From positions 1-64,000 of the forward strand of contig NZ_QWLD01000029.1 in assembly GCF_003600155.1 (NCBI RefSeq): DNA of 64,000 nucleotides, written 5' to 3'. The stretch comes from Nesterenkonia muleiensis (GTDB taxonomy: Bacteria; Actinomycetota; Actinomycetes; Actinomycetales; Micrococcaceae). Within the stretch, counting starts at the first letter, position 1. Each line of letters starts with the position of its first letter. The notes under the pieces were generated by a model. The model saw only the letters and a list, made by a program, of their open reading frames with translations. It made no database searches and had not been told where the DNA came from. The position numbers and the translations under genes are program-made. Positions 18,251-26,733 of this stretch are shown here, in pieces.

Positions 18251-20233
18251 ATGCTTAAACCATTGGTGATGGGAGCTGAGGCTGCCCGGAATGCTGTGCG
18301 TGGTCTTAGAAGAATCCCCGGAGCGGATATAGCGATCGCGCGAGGAGTGGTCAACTCAGGGCGGCTGGTGACTCCGCGCATTGAGGCGAGCGTAAGCCAT
18401 AAGGGAACCCCGATCGGCGGTTTCCAGGAACGTGCTGCCACGGTACTGTTCGAAGCCAACCGCGCCGGTGCCATGAAGCTGCTCGATCAGCTGGACATCC
18501 AGGGTATCGACGACGCCGCCGCCCTGGAGCGTCTGGCGCTGCGCTATATGAAGCTGCGCGAGTATGAGGCAGCCCTCACCCTGCGCAGACATGCTGTGGC
18601 CCTGGAGCCTGAGAACCCCCTGCGGTGGGTGGCGCTGGCCCGTTCGCTGCAGCGGGCTTCCTGGGGTGCGGTCTCCCATGATCCGGTGGCCGGGCTCGGT
18701 CACGGCCCCGTCTCCGAGACTGAGGCCGCGCGCGAAGCACTCGCCACAGCGCAGGAACTGGCCCCAAGCAACGCCTATGTGATCCATGAGCGGGGGAAGC
18801 TGGAGTTCGCCCGTGGTGACTGCCAGACCGGGCTGGATCTGATGAGCCAAGCTGTGCAACTGGAGCCGAAGGCGCAGTGGTGTACCGATCTGGCTGCCGC
18901 CTACCGGAAACCCCATGTGGCCGACCTTGACAAATCACTCGACGCCTACGAAAAGGCTCTGGAGCTGCGGCCTTCGAGTCCCACGGCATTCCGCGGGCTG
19001 CTTCTGATGGGCTGCCGGGCAGACCAAGACTGGGCACGGCTCTGGCGCAACGCCGAACTCTTCGAATCCGCTCGCAAACGGCGCGGACGGAGAGCACGTA
19101 TGCGGCTGATGTCCCTCCTGCGACCCATGTTCGCCGCTGATACGACTGACGCTCAGGTCAGCGCCAGTCTCGTTCAGCTGAACATCACGCTGGTCAAGGG
19201 CCAGCGGCTGTCCTGGCCCACCACCAGCCTGATCATTTACCGCCTGCACTTCGCCCAACGGATGAAAGCGGGATTCGCCCTGCGGCGGCAGTTGGCCGAA
19301 CGCACCATCGCCTGGCTCGGAACATCCAGTGCTGGTCACAGCAGGCACCGGCAGAAGCTGCTCTCAGCGCTCATCTATCTGGAGCGCTATCAGCAGGCGC
19401 AGCAGCTCATCGACCCCATGCCCTGGGAACCCAGCAGCGCAGCCGAGCGGCATCGCCTGGAGAAGATGGCCGCAGACGTCCATCTCCTCCGGGGCCGTAC
19501 GACTCCGTTGGTCGACTATGCTCGCGCTCGCGCTGAGGAACTCCCTCTGCCAGGTGAGGAGAAGTTCCGGTCCCTGGTGGGCGGCAAACGCGTGGCACTG
19601 GTGGGACCTGCCGACACCGGTGACCGGCTTGGGGCAGCGATCGATGACTACGATGTGATCATCCGTCCTCGGCTGATGACCGAATTCACCGATGACCACA
19701 TCGCCCGGCTCGGCAGCCGAACTGATATCAGTTACTTTTCCGGGAGGGACCTGACGGAGTTCATCCCAGTGGCAACCACGGCAGTCGAGCGCGGGGAACT
19801 GCAAATGGTCGTAGGCCGGGGGCTGAGCATGAGCAGCTTCAGCCATGAGAGCCCCGCCTGGCTGCGGTTCTACCGGCACGACTACTCGCTCGGCTTCCAC
19901 GGCCCGCCCATGGGAATCGGACGTATCCTCTACGACGTGCTGCAGTTCGAGCCGGCTGAGATCGGCCTGTTCAACATCGACTTCTTCACCGGCCAGACGG
20001 CTTTCGGCGCCGGCTACCGCGAGGCTAAGGATTCCGGCCTGGGCCCCTACTCCATCGTCAACGAGATCATCCTCGCCCATGATCTGGTGTTCGAACACCG
20101 GCTCACCAAAGCCATCGCGGCCACTGGTGTGCTGCAGGGTCACGGTGTGGCAGGCGAGGTGCTGGCTCTGAACGAGGCGCAGTACCTGCAGAAGCTCGAA
20201 GAGTCCCCAGCACTGCGGGCCCAGGAGCGGTGA
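18251..20233 (+). CDS. TPR-repeat protein with GT29-like sialyltransferase domain, copy 3
   Basis: 660 residues. TPR-like repeats (YMKLREYEAALTLRRHAVALEPENPLRWVALARSL; PSNAYVIHERGKLEFARGD) lead into the transferase domain: L-like motif from 448 (VALVGPADTGDRLG, IDDYDVIIRP, GSRTDISYFSGRDL), S-like motif from 549 (FHGPPMGIGRILYDVLQF, LFNIDFFTG), VS-like HDLVFE at 610-615 with the glutamate kept. Higher GC than copies 1 and 2, so the two pairs of paralogues may have separate histories. 18 nt before copy 4. Confidence 0.75.
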   Translation: MLKPLVMGAEAARNAVRGLRRIPGADIAIARGVVNSGRLVTPRIEASVSHKGTPIGGFQERAATVLFEANRAGAMKLLDQLDIQGIDDAAALERLALRYMKLREYEAALTLRRHAVALEPENPLRWVALARSLQRASWGAVSHDPVAGLGHGPVSETEAAREALATAQELAPSNAYVIHERGKLEFARGDCQTGLDLMSQAVQLEPKAQWCTDLAAAYRKPHVADLDKSLDAYEKALELRPSSPTAFRGLLLMGCRADQDWARLWRNAELFESARKRRGRRARMRLMSLLRPMFAADTTDAQVSASLVQLNITLVKGQRLSWPTTSLIIYRLHFAQRMKAGFALRRQLAERTIAWLGTSSAGHSRHRQKLLSALIYLERYQQAQQLIDPMPWEPSSAAERHRLEKMAADVHLLRGRTTPLVDYARARAEELPLPGEEKFRSLVGGKRVALVGPADTGDRLGAAIDDYDVIIRPRLMTEFTDDHIARLGSRTDISYFSGRDLTEFIPVATTAVERGELQMVVGRGLSMSSFSHESPAWLRFYRHDYSLGFHGPPMGIGRILYDVLQFEPAEIGLFNIDFFTGQTAFGAGYREAKDSGLGPYSIVNEIILAHDLVFEHRLTKAIAATGVLQGHGVAGEVLALNEAQYLQKLEESPALRAQER

Positions 20234-20251
20234 TCAAGCGATGGTGATCCG

Positions 20252-21913
20252 ATGGCAGTGAGTCTGCATGGACTGCGGTGGAAAATCGCAGCGGCTGCGG
20301 TGTTTACCCGCACGGCTCGGCGGGTGGGGAGGGCCCCCATTGCGGCCAGATTGATCAGTGCCACAGCAAACCGATTAGAGCCTGCGGACCAGGAGGTGAC
20401 CGGAAGTTACCGGGGCATCGCTGCCGGTCTGCTGCGGCGAACCTTGCCTGCGGAGGAGACCGAAGAGGGCATCGTCTATGACTCGGTGGCGGGATTGGTC
20501 CGCGGAACACCTGAGCCTCCATCTGATGCCGCCGAACTCTCAGCTAGGGCAGAGCGCTCGCCCTCTGCGGGGAATCTTCTGGCCGCCGCCTCCGCGCACC
20601 GCAGGCCCTATGTCTCGGATTTGGCCGCAGCCGCTGAGTACTACGAACGAGCAGTCCGGGCCAACCCCAAGGATCTGCGCGCCGTCGAGGGCGTGCTGAC
20701 CATCGGGTCACGAACGCACTTCGACTGGCCTCGCATCTGGAATGTGGTGCAGCTGCTCATTCCCCGACGCGGGCGGCTGCGTAGGGGAACGGAGCTTTGG
20801 CAGGCCATCGGCGGGATCTTTGAGCAAACGCCAAGGGACGACGCCGTAGACCGGGCTCTCAGTCAGCTCCAGGAGCACCAACACCGACTCCCGCTGCTGC
20901 ATCAGCTGCTCCTGGAGGCCATCGCCGCACGGTTGCATTTCCTGGGCCAGTTCTCCGCGGGAACCCGCCTGCGCGAAGCCATGGCACACAACCGGGTGCG
21001 GGAGCTGGTCGGGATTCCTCTGGAATCGGGAATCTGGCTTAAGCACCTGCTCGGCGCCTATGCGTACCTGGAGGAGGACCACCGGTTGGAAGCAACAGCG
21101 CTTGAACCCCCGGTGGACCTCACCGATGCCAGAACCCGGATCCAGGCTGAGAAGCTGGCCGCGGACGCGGCGCTGATGGCCGGGGACGCTGAACCGCTCC
21201 GTACCCATGCCATCGAGCGCCGTGCCCAGGTCCAACTCCCAGGGGATGATCTGATGAGCGGCCTGGTGACGGGCAGGCGAGTTGCGGTGGTCGGGCCTGC
21301 CGGCGGTGATGGACTGGGGGAGCTGATCGAGTCCTATGACGTCGTCGTGCGCACCCGGCACACTCCGGCAGGAGAGAAGGAGCATGCCGGCAGCCGGACC
21401 GACATCGCCTACTACGCCGGGCGTGATCTGCTGAGGGACTACCAGGAGGTCTCCGAGACGGCAGAATCCGGAACGATCCAGCTAGCGGTGACCCGGCCTT
21501 TCTTCGTGGAAGCGCCGCTGCTCGAGCAGTGGCCCGAATGGCTGCGAGCCGCACGGTTCGAACACGGACTGTACTTCCGCGGTGCCGCCCAGGGCGTCCA
21601 ACGGATCATCTACGACCTGCTGCAGTTTCATCCGGCGGAGATCGCGGTGTTCAATGCCGACTTCTACGCCGGACAGTCCCTGGCGGCTGAGGGGTACCGG
21701 GCCAGCTACTCTGCCTTCGGCCCGAACAACCAGACCAATGATGTGGTGGCCATGCACGATGTGGCCTACGAGTTCCGTTGGACCAGGCAGCTGAGCCGGT
21801 CAGGGCTGATCACTGCCCACGGCACTGCCGCCGAGGTATTGGGCCTCAGTGTTGAGCAGTATCTCCGCCGTCTGGAGGCCGGCCCGCTCGGGCAGGGTGC
21901 CGTTCAGCGATAG
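20252..21913 (+). CDS. TPR-repeat protein with GT29-like sialyltransferase domain, copy 4 (shorter)
   Basis: 553 residues; about 110 fewer in the N-terminal repeat part than the other three. Transferase domain: L-like motif from 344 (VAVVGPAGGDGLG, YDVVVRT, GSRTDIAYYAGRDL), S-like motif from 442 (FRGAAQGVQRIIYDLLQF, VFNADFYAG), HDVAYE at 502-507. The S-motif histidine present in the other copies (FHG) is arginine here, which might change activity. Codon use is ordinary for the genome. Immediately followed by a histidine phosphatase gene. Confidence 0.72.
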   Translation: MAVSLHGLRWKIAAAAVFTRTARRVGRAPIAARLISATANRLEPADQEVTGSYRGIAAGLLRRTLPAEETEEGIVYDSVAGLVRGTPEPPSDAAELSARAERSPSAGNLLAAASAHRRPYVSDLAAAAEYYERAVRANPKDLRAVEGVLTIGSRTHFDWPRIWNVVQLLIPRRGRLRRGTELWQAIGGIFEQTPRDDAVDRALSQLQEHQHRLPLLHQLLLEAIAARLHFLGQFSAGTRLREAMAHNRVRELVGIPLESGIWLKHLLGAYAYLEEDHRLEATALEPPVDLTDARTRIQAEKLAADAALMAGDAEPLRTHAIERRAQVQLPGDDLMSGLVTGRRVAVVGPAGGDGLGELIESYDVVVRTRHTPAGEKEHAGSRTDIAYYAGRDLLRDYQEVSETAESGTIQLAVTRPFFVEAPLLEQWPEWLRAARFEHGLYFRGAAQGVQRIIYDLLQFHPAEIAVFNADFYAGQSLAAEGYRASYSAFGPNNQTNDVVAMHDVAYEFRWTRQLSRSGLITAHGTAAEVLGLSVEQYLRRLEAGPLGQGAVQR

Positions 21914-21953
21914 GCTGGTCTGCGCTCGCAGTCGCCACATCAGAGGAGAAGCA

Positions 21954-22706
21954 TTGATTCGCGTCGTATTGGTCCGCCATGGGGAGACCGAATGGAACAA
22001 GACCCACCGGCTGCAGGGGCAGTCTGAGGTGGAGCTGGCGGCCTCAGGCATTGAACAGGCCCGCGGAGCAGGACTCTATGTGCGTGGGCAGCACCCGGTG
22101 CGCGGCTACGTCTCACCCTTGAAGCGCACTCATGCGACCTTCGCGGAGTTCGGGCTGGGGTTCCATCCGGTGGAGAAGCCGGGGCTCATCGAGCAGAGCC
22201 TAGGTGCCTGGGAAGGAATGAAGACCGCCGCTGCGAAGTCCGACCACGCCGAGCAGTACACAGCGTGGAAGAAGGGTGAGGCCACACCCCCCGACGGCGA
22301 GGCCTCTGAGGCGGTGACCGAGCGTATGGTGAGCACCTTCAGCGAGATCATCCGCAGCATGGCCGATGCCGAGCCGACCTTGTCGGTGGACACCGACTAC
22401 TCGCTGCGGACCGCGGTCATCGTCTCCCACGGCACCTCCACGAAAGCCCTGCTGGAAGGGCTGGGACTCATCGAGCGGTCGAATGTGATCTCCCTGACCG
22501 CCGCGGCGATCTCGGTGGTCGATGTCCCGCTGCACGGAGGCCCGCTGAGTTCCTCTCTGCCCAAGGGCGGCGCGCAAATAGACGGCGGCCCGGAGGCCGA
22601 GACGGAGATCATCCGCAGCCTCACCGATGAGCAGATCCGCGACTACGCAAAGCTGCGCATGTACAACCTCTCACCTGAGGTGCTCCACGCCGCTCGGTTG
22701 GGCTGA
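21954..22706 (+). CDS. Histidine phosphatase (phosphoglycerate mutase superfamily)
   Basis: 250 residues starting at TTG 21954, picked because AGAGGAGAA sits just upstream and the conserved LIRVVLVRHGETEWN begins there. The RHGE phosphohistidine motif, LGAWEGM, and VSHGTSTKAL with the second histidine are present. A ~30-residue insert precedes the C-terminus. Acts on phosphate esters; in this place a sugar phosphate such as a nonulosonate 9-phosphate is an attractive but unproven substrate. Ends one base before the oppositely oriented TagD gene. Confidence 0.85.
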   Translation: MIRVVLVRHGETEWNKTHRLQGQSEVELAASGIEQARGAGLYVRGQHPVRGYVSPLKRTHATFAEFGLGFHPVEKPGLIEQSLGAWEGMKTAAAKSDHAEQYTAWKKGEATPPDGEASEAVTERMVSTFSEIIRSMADAEPTLSVDTDYSLRTAVIVSHGTSTKALLEGLGLIERSNVISLTAAAISVVDVPLHGGPLSSSLPKGGAQIDGGPEAETEIIRSLTDEQIRDYAKLRMYNLSPEVLHAARLG

Positions 22707-22707
22707 A

Positions 22708-23265
22708 TCAGTCTCGGTCCGGCGGGGGAGGGAGCGCGGTCTCAGGGTCGGTGCCGAGGGCGCGCAGCCGGGCGGTCGACGGCGGGGGAGGGGCTGCGTC
22801 ATCGTGCTGGGAACCCCTCTGTCCGAACTGAGCCTGCTGCTGGTCCTGGCGCCTGTACTCGATGGCCTCGAACAGCAGGTCGCGCCTGATGTCTGAGGTG
22901 GAGGTGCCTTCAGTGCGGTCCAGGTAAACCACCTCGCAGGCCGGGCGCAGATACTCGAACCGGGGGGAGTTCTTCCAGTCCGAGCCCATGACCACCACGT
23001 CGATACCATGCTCAGTCACATCGTCGCTCTTCTGCTCCCAGGTGGCCTCCGGAATCACCAGGTCCACATACCGGAGAGACTCGAGCATCATCTTGCGCAC
23101 CTCATAGGGGTGGTAGCTGGGCTGCTTGCCCGGCTTGGCCTCGTTGAACTCATCGGTGGAGAGCCCGACGACCAGATAGTCACCTAGCGCCTTGGCACGT
23201 TTCAGCAGCCGGATATGCCCCCAGTGGAGCAGATCGAATGTGCCATAGGTCAGAATCCGCTTCAT
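22708..23265 (-). CDS. Glycerol-3-phosphate cytidylyltransferase, TagD-like (copy A)
   Basis: 185 residues. GTFDLLHWGH (8-17) holds the H-x-G-H type nucleotide-binding motif and RTEGTST (117-123) is the second family signature; STDEFNEAKPGK matches TagD closely. Makes CDP-glycerol from CTP and glycerol-3-phosphate for teichoic acid synthesis. The C-terminal ~50 residues are an extra polar tail rich in Q, R and P, longer than the ~130-residue core family. Confidence 0.9.
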   Translation of the reverse strand: MKRILTYGTFDLLHWGHIRLLKRAKALGDYLVVGLSTDEFNEAKPGKQPSYHPYEVRKMMLESLRYVDLVIPEATWEQKSDDVTEHGIDVVVMGSDWKNSPRFEYLRPACEVVYLDRTEGTSTSDIRRDLLFEAIEYRRQDQQQAQFGQRGSQHDDAAPPPPSTARLRALGTDPETALPPPPDRD

Positions 23266-23298
23266 GATTGGACAGTCGGCCGCCGGGCGCTGAGAGAC

Positions 23299-23778
23299 CT
23301 AAGCGGTTCGGGGTAGGGCGGTCAACCGGGTGGTCACTGGGGCGGGCTCGTGGCCCCCGTGCCCGGGAAGGGCGACCGCGTCCGCCAGCAGGTCACGCCG
23401 AATCTGGGAAGTGGACACTCCCTCGGTGCGGGGCAGATAGATCAGCTCACAGTAGTCCCTGAGGTATTCGAATCGTGGGGAGCCTTCCCAATTTCCGCCC
23501 ATCACCACCGTGTCCACGTGGTAGCGCCTAATGTCATCGACCTTCTGCTCCCAGGTGGACTCCCCGATCACCAGATCAACAAACCGGACGGCTTTGAGCA
23601 TGTCGCAGCGCGTCTCGAACTGGTGGTAGGGGGCGCGACCACCTTTATGCTCCACTGCGAAGTCATCCGTGCTGGCGGCCACGATCAGATAGTCTCCCAA
23701 GGATCTGGCGCGCTTGAGCAGGCGGATGTGTCCCCAGTGAAGCAGATCGAAGGTGCCGTAGGTGAGAACCCGTTTCAT
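23299..23778 (-). CDS. Glycerol-3-phosphate cytidylyltransferase-like, TagD-like (copy B)
   Basis: 159 residues, clearly paralogous to the gene 33 bp downstream: same GTFDLLHWGH (8-17) and RTEGVST (117-123). Differs in the loop that follows the STD(D/E)F motif (AVEHKGGRAPYH instead of NEAKPGKQPSYH), which lies near the acceptor site in TagD, so it could activate a related polyol phosphate. Probably cotranscribed with copy A. Confidence 0.85.
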   Translation of the reverse strand: MKRVLTYGTFDLLHWGHIRLLKRARSLGDYLIVAASTDDFAVEHKGGRAPYHQFETRCDMLKAVRFVDLVIGESTWEQKVDDIRRYHVDTVVMGGNWEGSPRFEYLRDYCELIYLPRTEGVSTSQIRRDLLADAVALPGHGGHEPAPVTTRLTALPRTA

Positions 23779-23945
23779 CGGTGTTTCTAACCATCCCTTC
23801 GAGCGTACTGACGCCGCACGGTCACGGCATTGATTTCTTCTGGCAACTATTTCGGCATAATACCAACCCGCAGGAAAAGGGAATGTTTCAAGCGTGGGTA
23901 GAGGCTGGGTGGTACCCGGTTTTCCGGTGGCAGGGCCGCGTCCCG
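23779..23945. other. Divergent intergenic region, TagD-B / LCP
   Basis: About 170 bp between divergent genes, moderately AT-rich around 23830-23890. Apart from the LCP -10 box no clear element seen. Confidence 0.4.
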
Positions 23946-23951
23946 TACCCT
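23946..23951 (+). promoter_or_regulatory. Candidate leaderless -10 box of the LCP gene
   Basis: TACCCT, then 7 nt, then the GTG at 23959. No ribosome site precedes the GTG. Confidence 0.5.
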
Positions 23952-23958
23952 GTAGCCT

Positions 23959-25035
23959 GTGACGCAGGACTTATTCGACCAGGCTGAAGATGTTGAGACC
24001 ACACCCAGGAGCAAGCGGGGGAGGAACGTTGCCATCGGCGTGCTGTGCGGTGCCGTGGTGCTTCTGCTGGGCGCTGCTGCCGCCGCGGCCCTCTATTTGA
24101 ACTCGTTGAGCGGAGCATACGAGGAAGCCGTCAACGTCATCGACGAGCAGAACACCTTCCCGGAGGCGGAGGACCGGCCGGAGCGTTCTACCCGCGAAGA
24201 TGAGGAGTCCGGTGAAGAGGTCGAGGACGAGCAGCTCAACGTTCTGCTCATTGGCTCGGACTCCGGCGGCGGCTCCGGGGAGTCGGAGAACGTGCCCTGG
24301 CTGCCCAACTCCGGGCGAGCCGACACCATGATGTGGATGCACATTCCGCATGAGCGCGACTCCATCCAGCTGATGTCGATCATGCGGGATACCTGGGTGC
24401 CGATCCCCGGCCACGGCGAGGCCAAGATCAACGCCTCGCTCTCCCTGGGCGAGGGGTCAGCCTTAGCCGTGCAGACGGTGGAGAATCTGGTCGGAGTGCC
24501 GATCGACCACGTGGCCACAGTGGATATGACCGGCTTCCAGAGCCTGGTGGAGACTATGGACGGTGTCTCCGTCGACGTTCCCACATCCTTCACCTCCCGG
24601 GACGGATACCAGTTCAATGCCGGAACCCAGCACATGGACTCCACGATGGCGATGAGCTTTGTGCGCGAGCGCCGAGCCTTCAGCGACGGCGACTACACCC
24701 GGGTGGCCAACCAGCAGGCCTTCATGCGCGGTGTGCTGAACCAGGTGCTGACTCCCTCCACACTGACCAACCCGGCGCGGGTGCACGGGATGGTCTCAGA
24801 CTTCGCACCGCATATGGCTGTGGACTCCCAGCTGGCCGAGGCCGGCTACATGGCGGACCTGGCATGGTCACTGCGTGATGTGCGCGGCGGCGGAATCGAC
24901 ATGTTCACCCTGCCGAACCAGGGCGTGGGCACTGCCGGCTCGGAATCGATCATCGTCGCCGACTTCGAGGCGTTCGAAGAAGCAGGCGAGGCCATGCGCG
25001 AAGGACGGTTCAGCGACTACGCCGCGCAGAACTGA
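23959..25035 (+). CDS. LytR-CpsA-Psr (LCP) family wall-polymer ligase
   Basis: 358 residues. One N-terminal membrane segment (about 26-48, VAIGVLCGAVVLLLGAAAAAALYL), an acidic linker (EDRPERSTREDEESGEEVEDE), then the LCP domain: LNVLLIGSDSGG, SGRADTMMWMHI, IQLMSIMRDTWVPIPGHG with the pyrophosphate-binding arginine, KINASLSLG, DHVATVDMTGF, and FVRERRAFSDGDYTRVANQQ. LCP proteins transfer teichoic acid or other glycopolymers from lipid carrier to peptidoglycan outside the membrane. Its place beside TagD genes and the transferase run fits attachment of this cluster's polymer. Confidence 0.92.
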   Translation: MTQDLFDQAEDVETTPRSKRGRNVAIGVLCGAVVLLLGAAAAAALYLNSLSGAYEEAVNVIDEQNTFPEAEDRPERSTREDEESGEEVEDEQLNVLLIGSDSGGGSGESENVPWLPNSGRADTMMWMHIPHERDSIQLMSIMRDTWVPIPGHGEAKINASLSLGEGSALAVQTVENLVGVPIDHVATVDMTGFQSLVETMDGVSVDVPTSFTSRDGYQFNAGTQHMDSTMAMSFVRERRAFSDGDYTRVANQQAFMRGVLNQVLTPSTLTNPARVHGMVSDFAPHMAVDSQLAEAGYMADLAWSLRDVRGGGIDMFTLPNQGVGTAGSESIIVADFEAFEEAGEAMREGRFSDYAAQN

Positions 25036-25101
25036 AGCGGCTCCGGCGGCGGGGCTGGCATGAGCTCCTGGAAAGCGCGGATTCCCGCCAGGTACCCGGC
25101 T

Positions 25102-25107
25102 TAACGT
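25102..25107 (+). promoter_or_regulatory. Candidate leaderless -10 box
   Basis: TAACGT, then 7 nt, then ATG 25115. Confidence 0.45.
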
Positions 25108-25114
25108 AACCTGG

Positions 25115-26545
25115 ATGACGATGACCGAGAATCACGATCTCGAGGCGCTGGCCTCCAATCCGCAGACTGACTGGGACGTTCTCCACTGGATCGCAGAGAA
25201 CCACCCCCAGCTGCGTCCGGCTGTCGCGGCCAACCCCGGCACCTACCAGGAGCTGGTGGATGCTCTCGGTGCTTTGGGGAACCCGGAGATCGATGCCGCC
25301 ATCGCAGAGCGTGAGGCAGCTGGCGGAGTCTCCGTGCATCCGGCGCCCGAGCCGGAGAACCCGATCGCTGGTCTGTGGGACACCTCCAGTTTCGCCCCGA
25401 TTCAGCCGGAGGAGCACGCTCCGGCCCTGGTGCCGGATGAGCCTGGGACTGACGGGATTGACACCGGCAAGCTTGAGGCTGATGAGCGTGAAACCGATGA
25501 GCTTGAGAGCGAGGAGTTAGAGAGCGCCGGCGCGCCGCCGAGCCGGCATGAAGATGAGTACGCAGGAGCCGCATCAGCTGTCCATGAGGAGCCAGGCCCG
25601 CACCCGGTGCCCGGCGCCGAGCCAGCCGGCCCGGAGGACCGGCGCACCCTGCTGCCCGCCGATGTCGCCCCGGCACCCGCACTCGCCCCCGCGCCTGAGC
25701 AGAAGCGCCGGTGGCTTCCTGTGCTTGCCCTGTCTGCGGTCGTTCTCGGTGCCGTCGGCGTGCTCATCGGCCTGCTGATCATACTGCTGGGCGGTGACGA
25801 CGACGAGGCCCCTACCGTCGGGCCACCGACTGATCCGGAGCCGACCGCCACCCCGCCGGAGGAAGACGAAGAGACCGACGAGGAGGAGCCGGAGGACGAG
25901 CAGCCACAGGTTGACGAGGAAGCCATCGTCGAGGCCCGGGCCGCTGTGACAGAGCTGAGTGAGAATTCGAGCTGTGACACCGAGGAGGACGCCGGTGTCG
26001 TCGCCTCTCTCCTCGCCGCAGCAGGGCCGCAGGAGGGCTTCCCCGGGGAAGAAGACTCATCCCTGCTGGAATCCACCTTCGAATCCCTTCAGTCAGAATG
26101 TTCCTCCACGCATGCCGCAGGCGTCTTCGAATCGGCACGCAGTGGTTCCCAGGCGCCGGAGGACGGTATGGGCGAAGCACTGACCGCAGTAGGCACCGAC
26201 TGGGCTGACCGGTCGGTGAGCCTGCGCGGGGCCGAGGCCATGAGCGGCTTCTCTGCCCAGGGCGGCAATGTGGAGTGCGAGTTCAACGACGGGCTCACCT
26301 GCACGGTCTATGACACCAACCCGGAGCAGTGCGATGAGGGGGCCACCTACCGCATGACAGTCGACGGCGTGGATCTCGACTGCGATGCGCACCTGGAGCC
26401 CGGGGATCGGGAGACGCTGGCCGAGGACGACAGCGCCACCGACGGCTTCCTTGTGTGCACCGAGCTGAGCGACCGGGTCACCTGCTACAACAGCATCGAA
26501 CTCTTCGGCTTCGAAATGTCGAACACCGGGAACTACAGTTACTGA
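25115..26545 (+). CDS. Membrane protein with N-terminal variant leucine-rich repeat
   Basis: 476 residues. Residues 1-70 (LEALASNPQTDWDVLHWIAENHPQLRPAVAANP) match the variant leucine-rich repeat domain found at the N-terminus of Micrococcaceae membrane proteins. A long acidic, Pro-rich linker follows, then one membrane segment (about 199-228, LPVLALSAVVLGAVGVLIGLLIILLG), an acidic spacer, and an outer domain of ~190 residues with several cysteines (SCDTEED, LQSECSS, VECEFNDGLTCTV) likely forming disulfides. N-terminus inside, C-terminus outside by charge distribution. Function unknown. Confidence 0.75.
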   Translation: MTMTENHDLEALASNPQTDWDVLHWIAENHPQLRPAVAANPGTYQELVDALGALGNPEIDAAIAEREAAGGVSVHPAPEPENPIAGLWDTSSFAPIQPEEHAPALVPDEPGTDGIDTGKLEADERETDELESEELESAGAPPSRHEDEYAGAASAVHEEPGPHPVPGAEPAGPEDRRTLLPADVAPAPALAPAPEQKRRWLPVLALSAVVLGAVGVLIGLLIILLGGDDDEAPTVGPPTDPEPTATPPEEDEETDEEEPEDEQPQVDEEAIVEARAAVTELSENSSCDTEEDAGVVASLLAAAGPQEGFPGEEDSSLLESTFESLQSECSSTHAAGVFESARSGSQAPEDGMGEALTAVGTDWADRSVSLRGAEAMSGFSAQGGNVECEFNDGLTCTVYDTNPEQCDEGATYRMTVDGVDLDCDAHLEPGDRETLAEDDSATDGFLVCTELSDRVTCYNSIELFGFEMSNTGNYSY

Positions 26546-26552
26546 GCGGCGT

Positions 26553-26600
26553 GTGGTCCCGCCGGCGGAGGGAGCGCCGGCAAGCGAAGCCGTGCCGGCC
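26553..26600. repeat. Partial palindromic repeat unit with hairpin
   Basis: Starts GTGGTCCCGCCGGCGG like the forward repeat copies, but diverges. Contains GCCGGCG-7 nt-CGCCGGC (26561-26581), a perfect 7-bp stem, between the stops of two convergent genes, so it may also act as a bidirectional terminator. Confidence 0.5.
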
Positions 26601-26732
26601 CTTTAGGCGTGATGGCCAGCGTCAGCTGGCCGAGAGGCGAGCGGGGTCTCCCCGCCCGCGGGAGTGCTTTAGGTGTGATGGCCGCGGCAACGCGGTTGAG
26701 AGCGTGACGGGGTTTCCCCGCCGGCGGGAGTG
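26601..26732 (-). repeat. Two tandem copies of the 66-bp palindromic repeat
   Basis: Units 26601-26666 and 26667-26732 are both exactly 66 bp, each opening CTTTAGG(C/T)GTGATGGCC and ending CCGC..GCGGGAGTG. Each contains two imperfect hairpins (GGCC..GGCC-type and CGGGG..CCCCG). Inverted relative to the other copies in this window. The second unit ends just before the stop codon of the glycerophosphotransferase gene. Confidence 0.85.
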
Positions 26733-26733
26733 C

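Noticed and set aside
26601-26732. Tandem 66-bp units considered as a CRISPR array
   Set aside because: Only two units, directly abutting, no unique spacers, no cas genes, and related copies elsewhere as single units.
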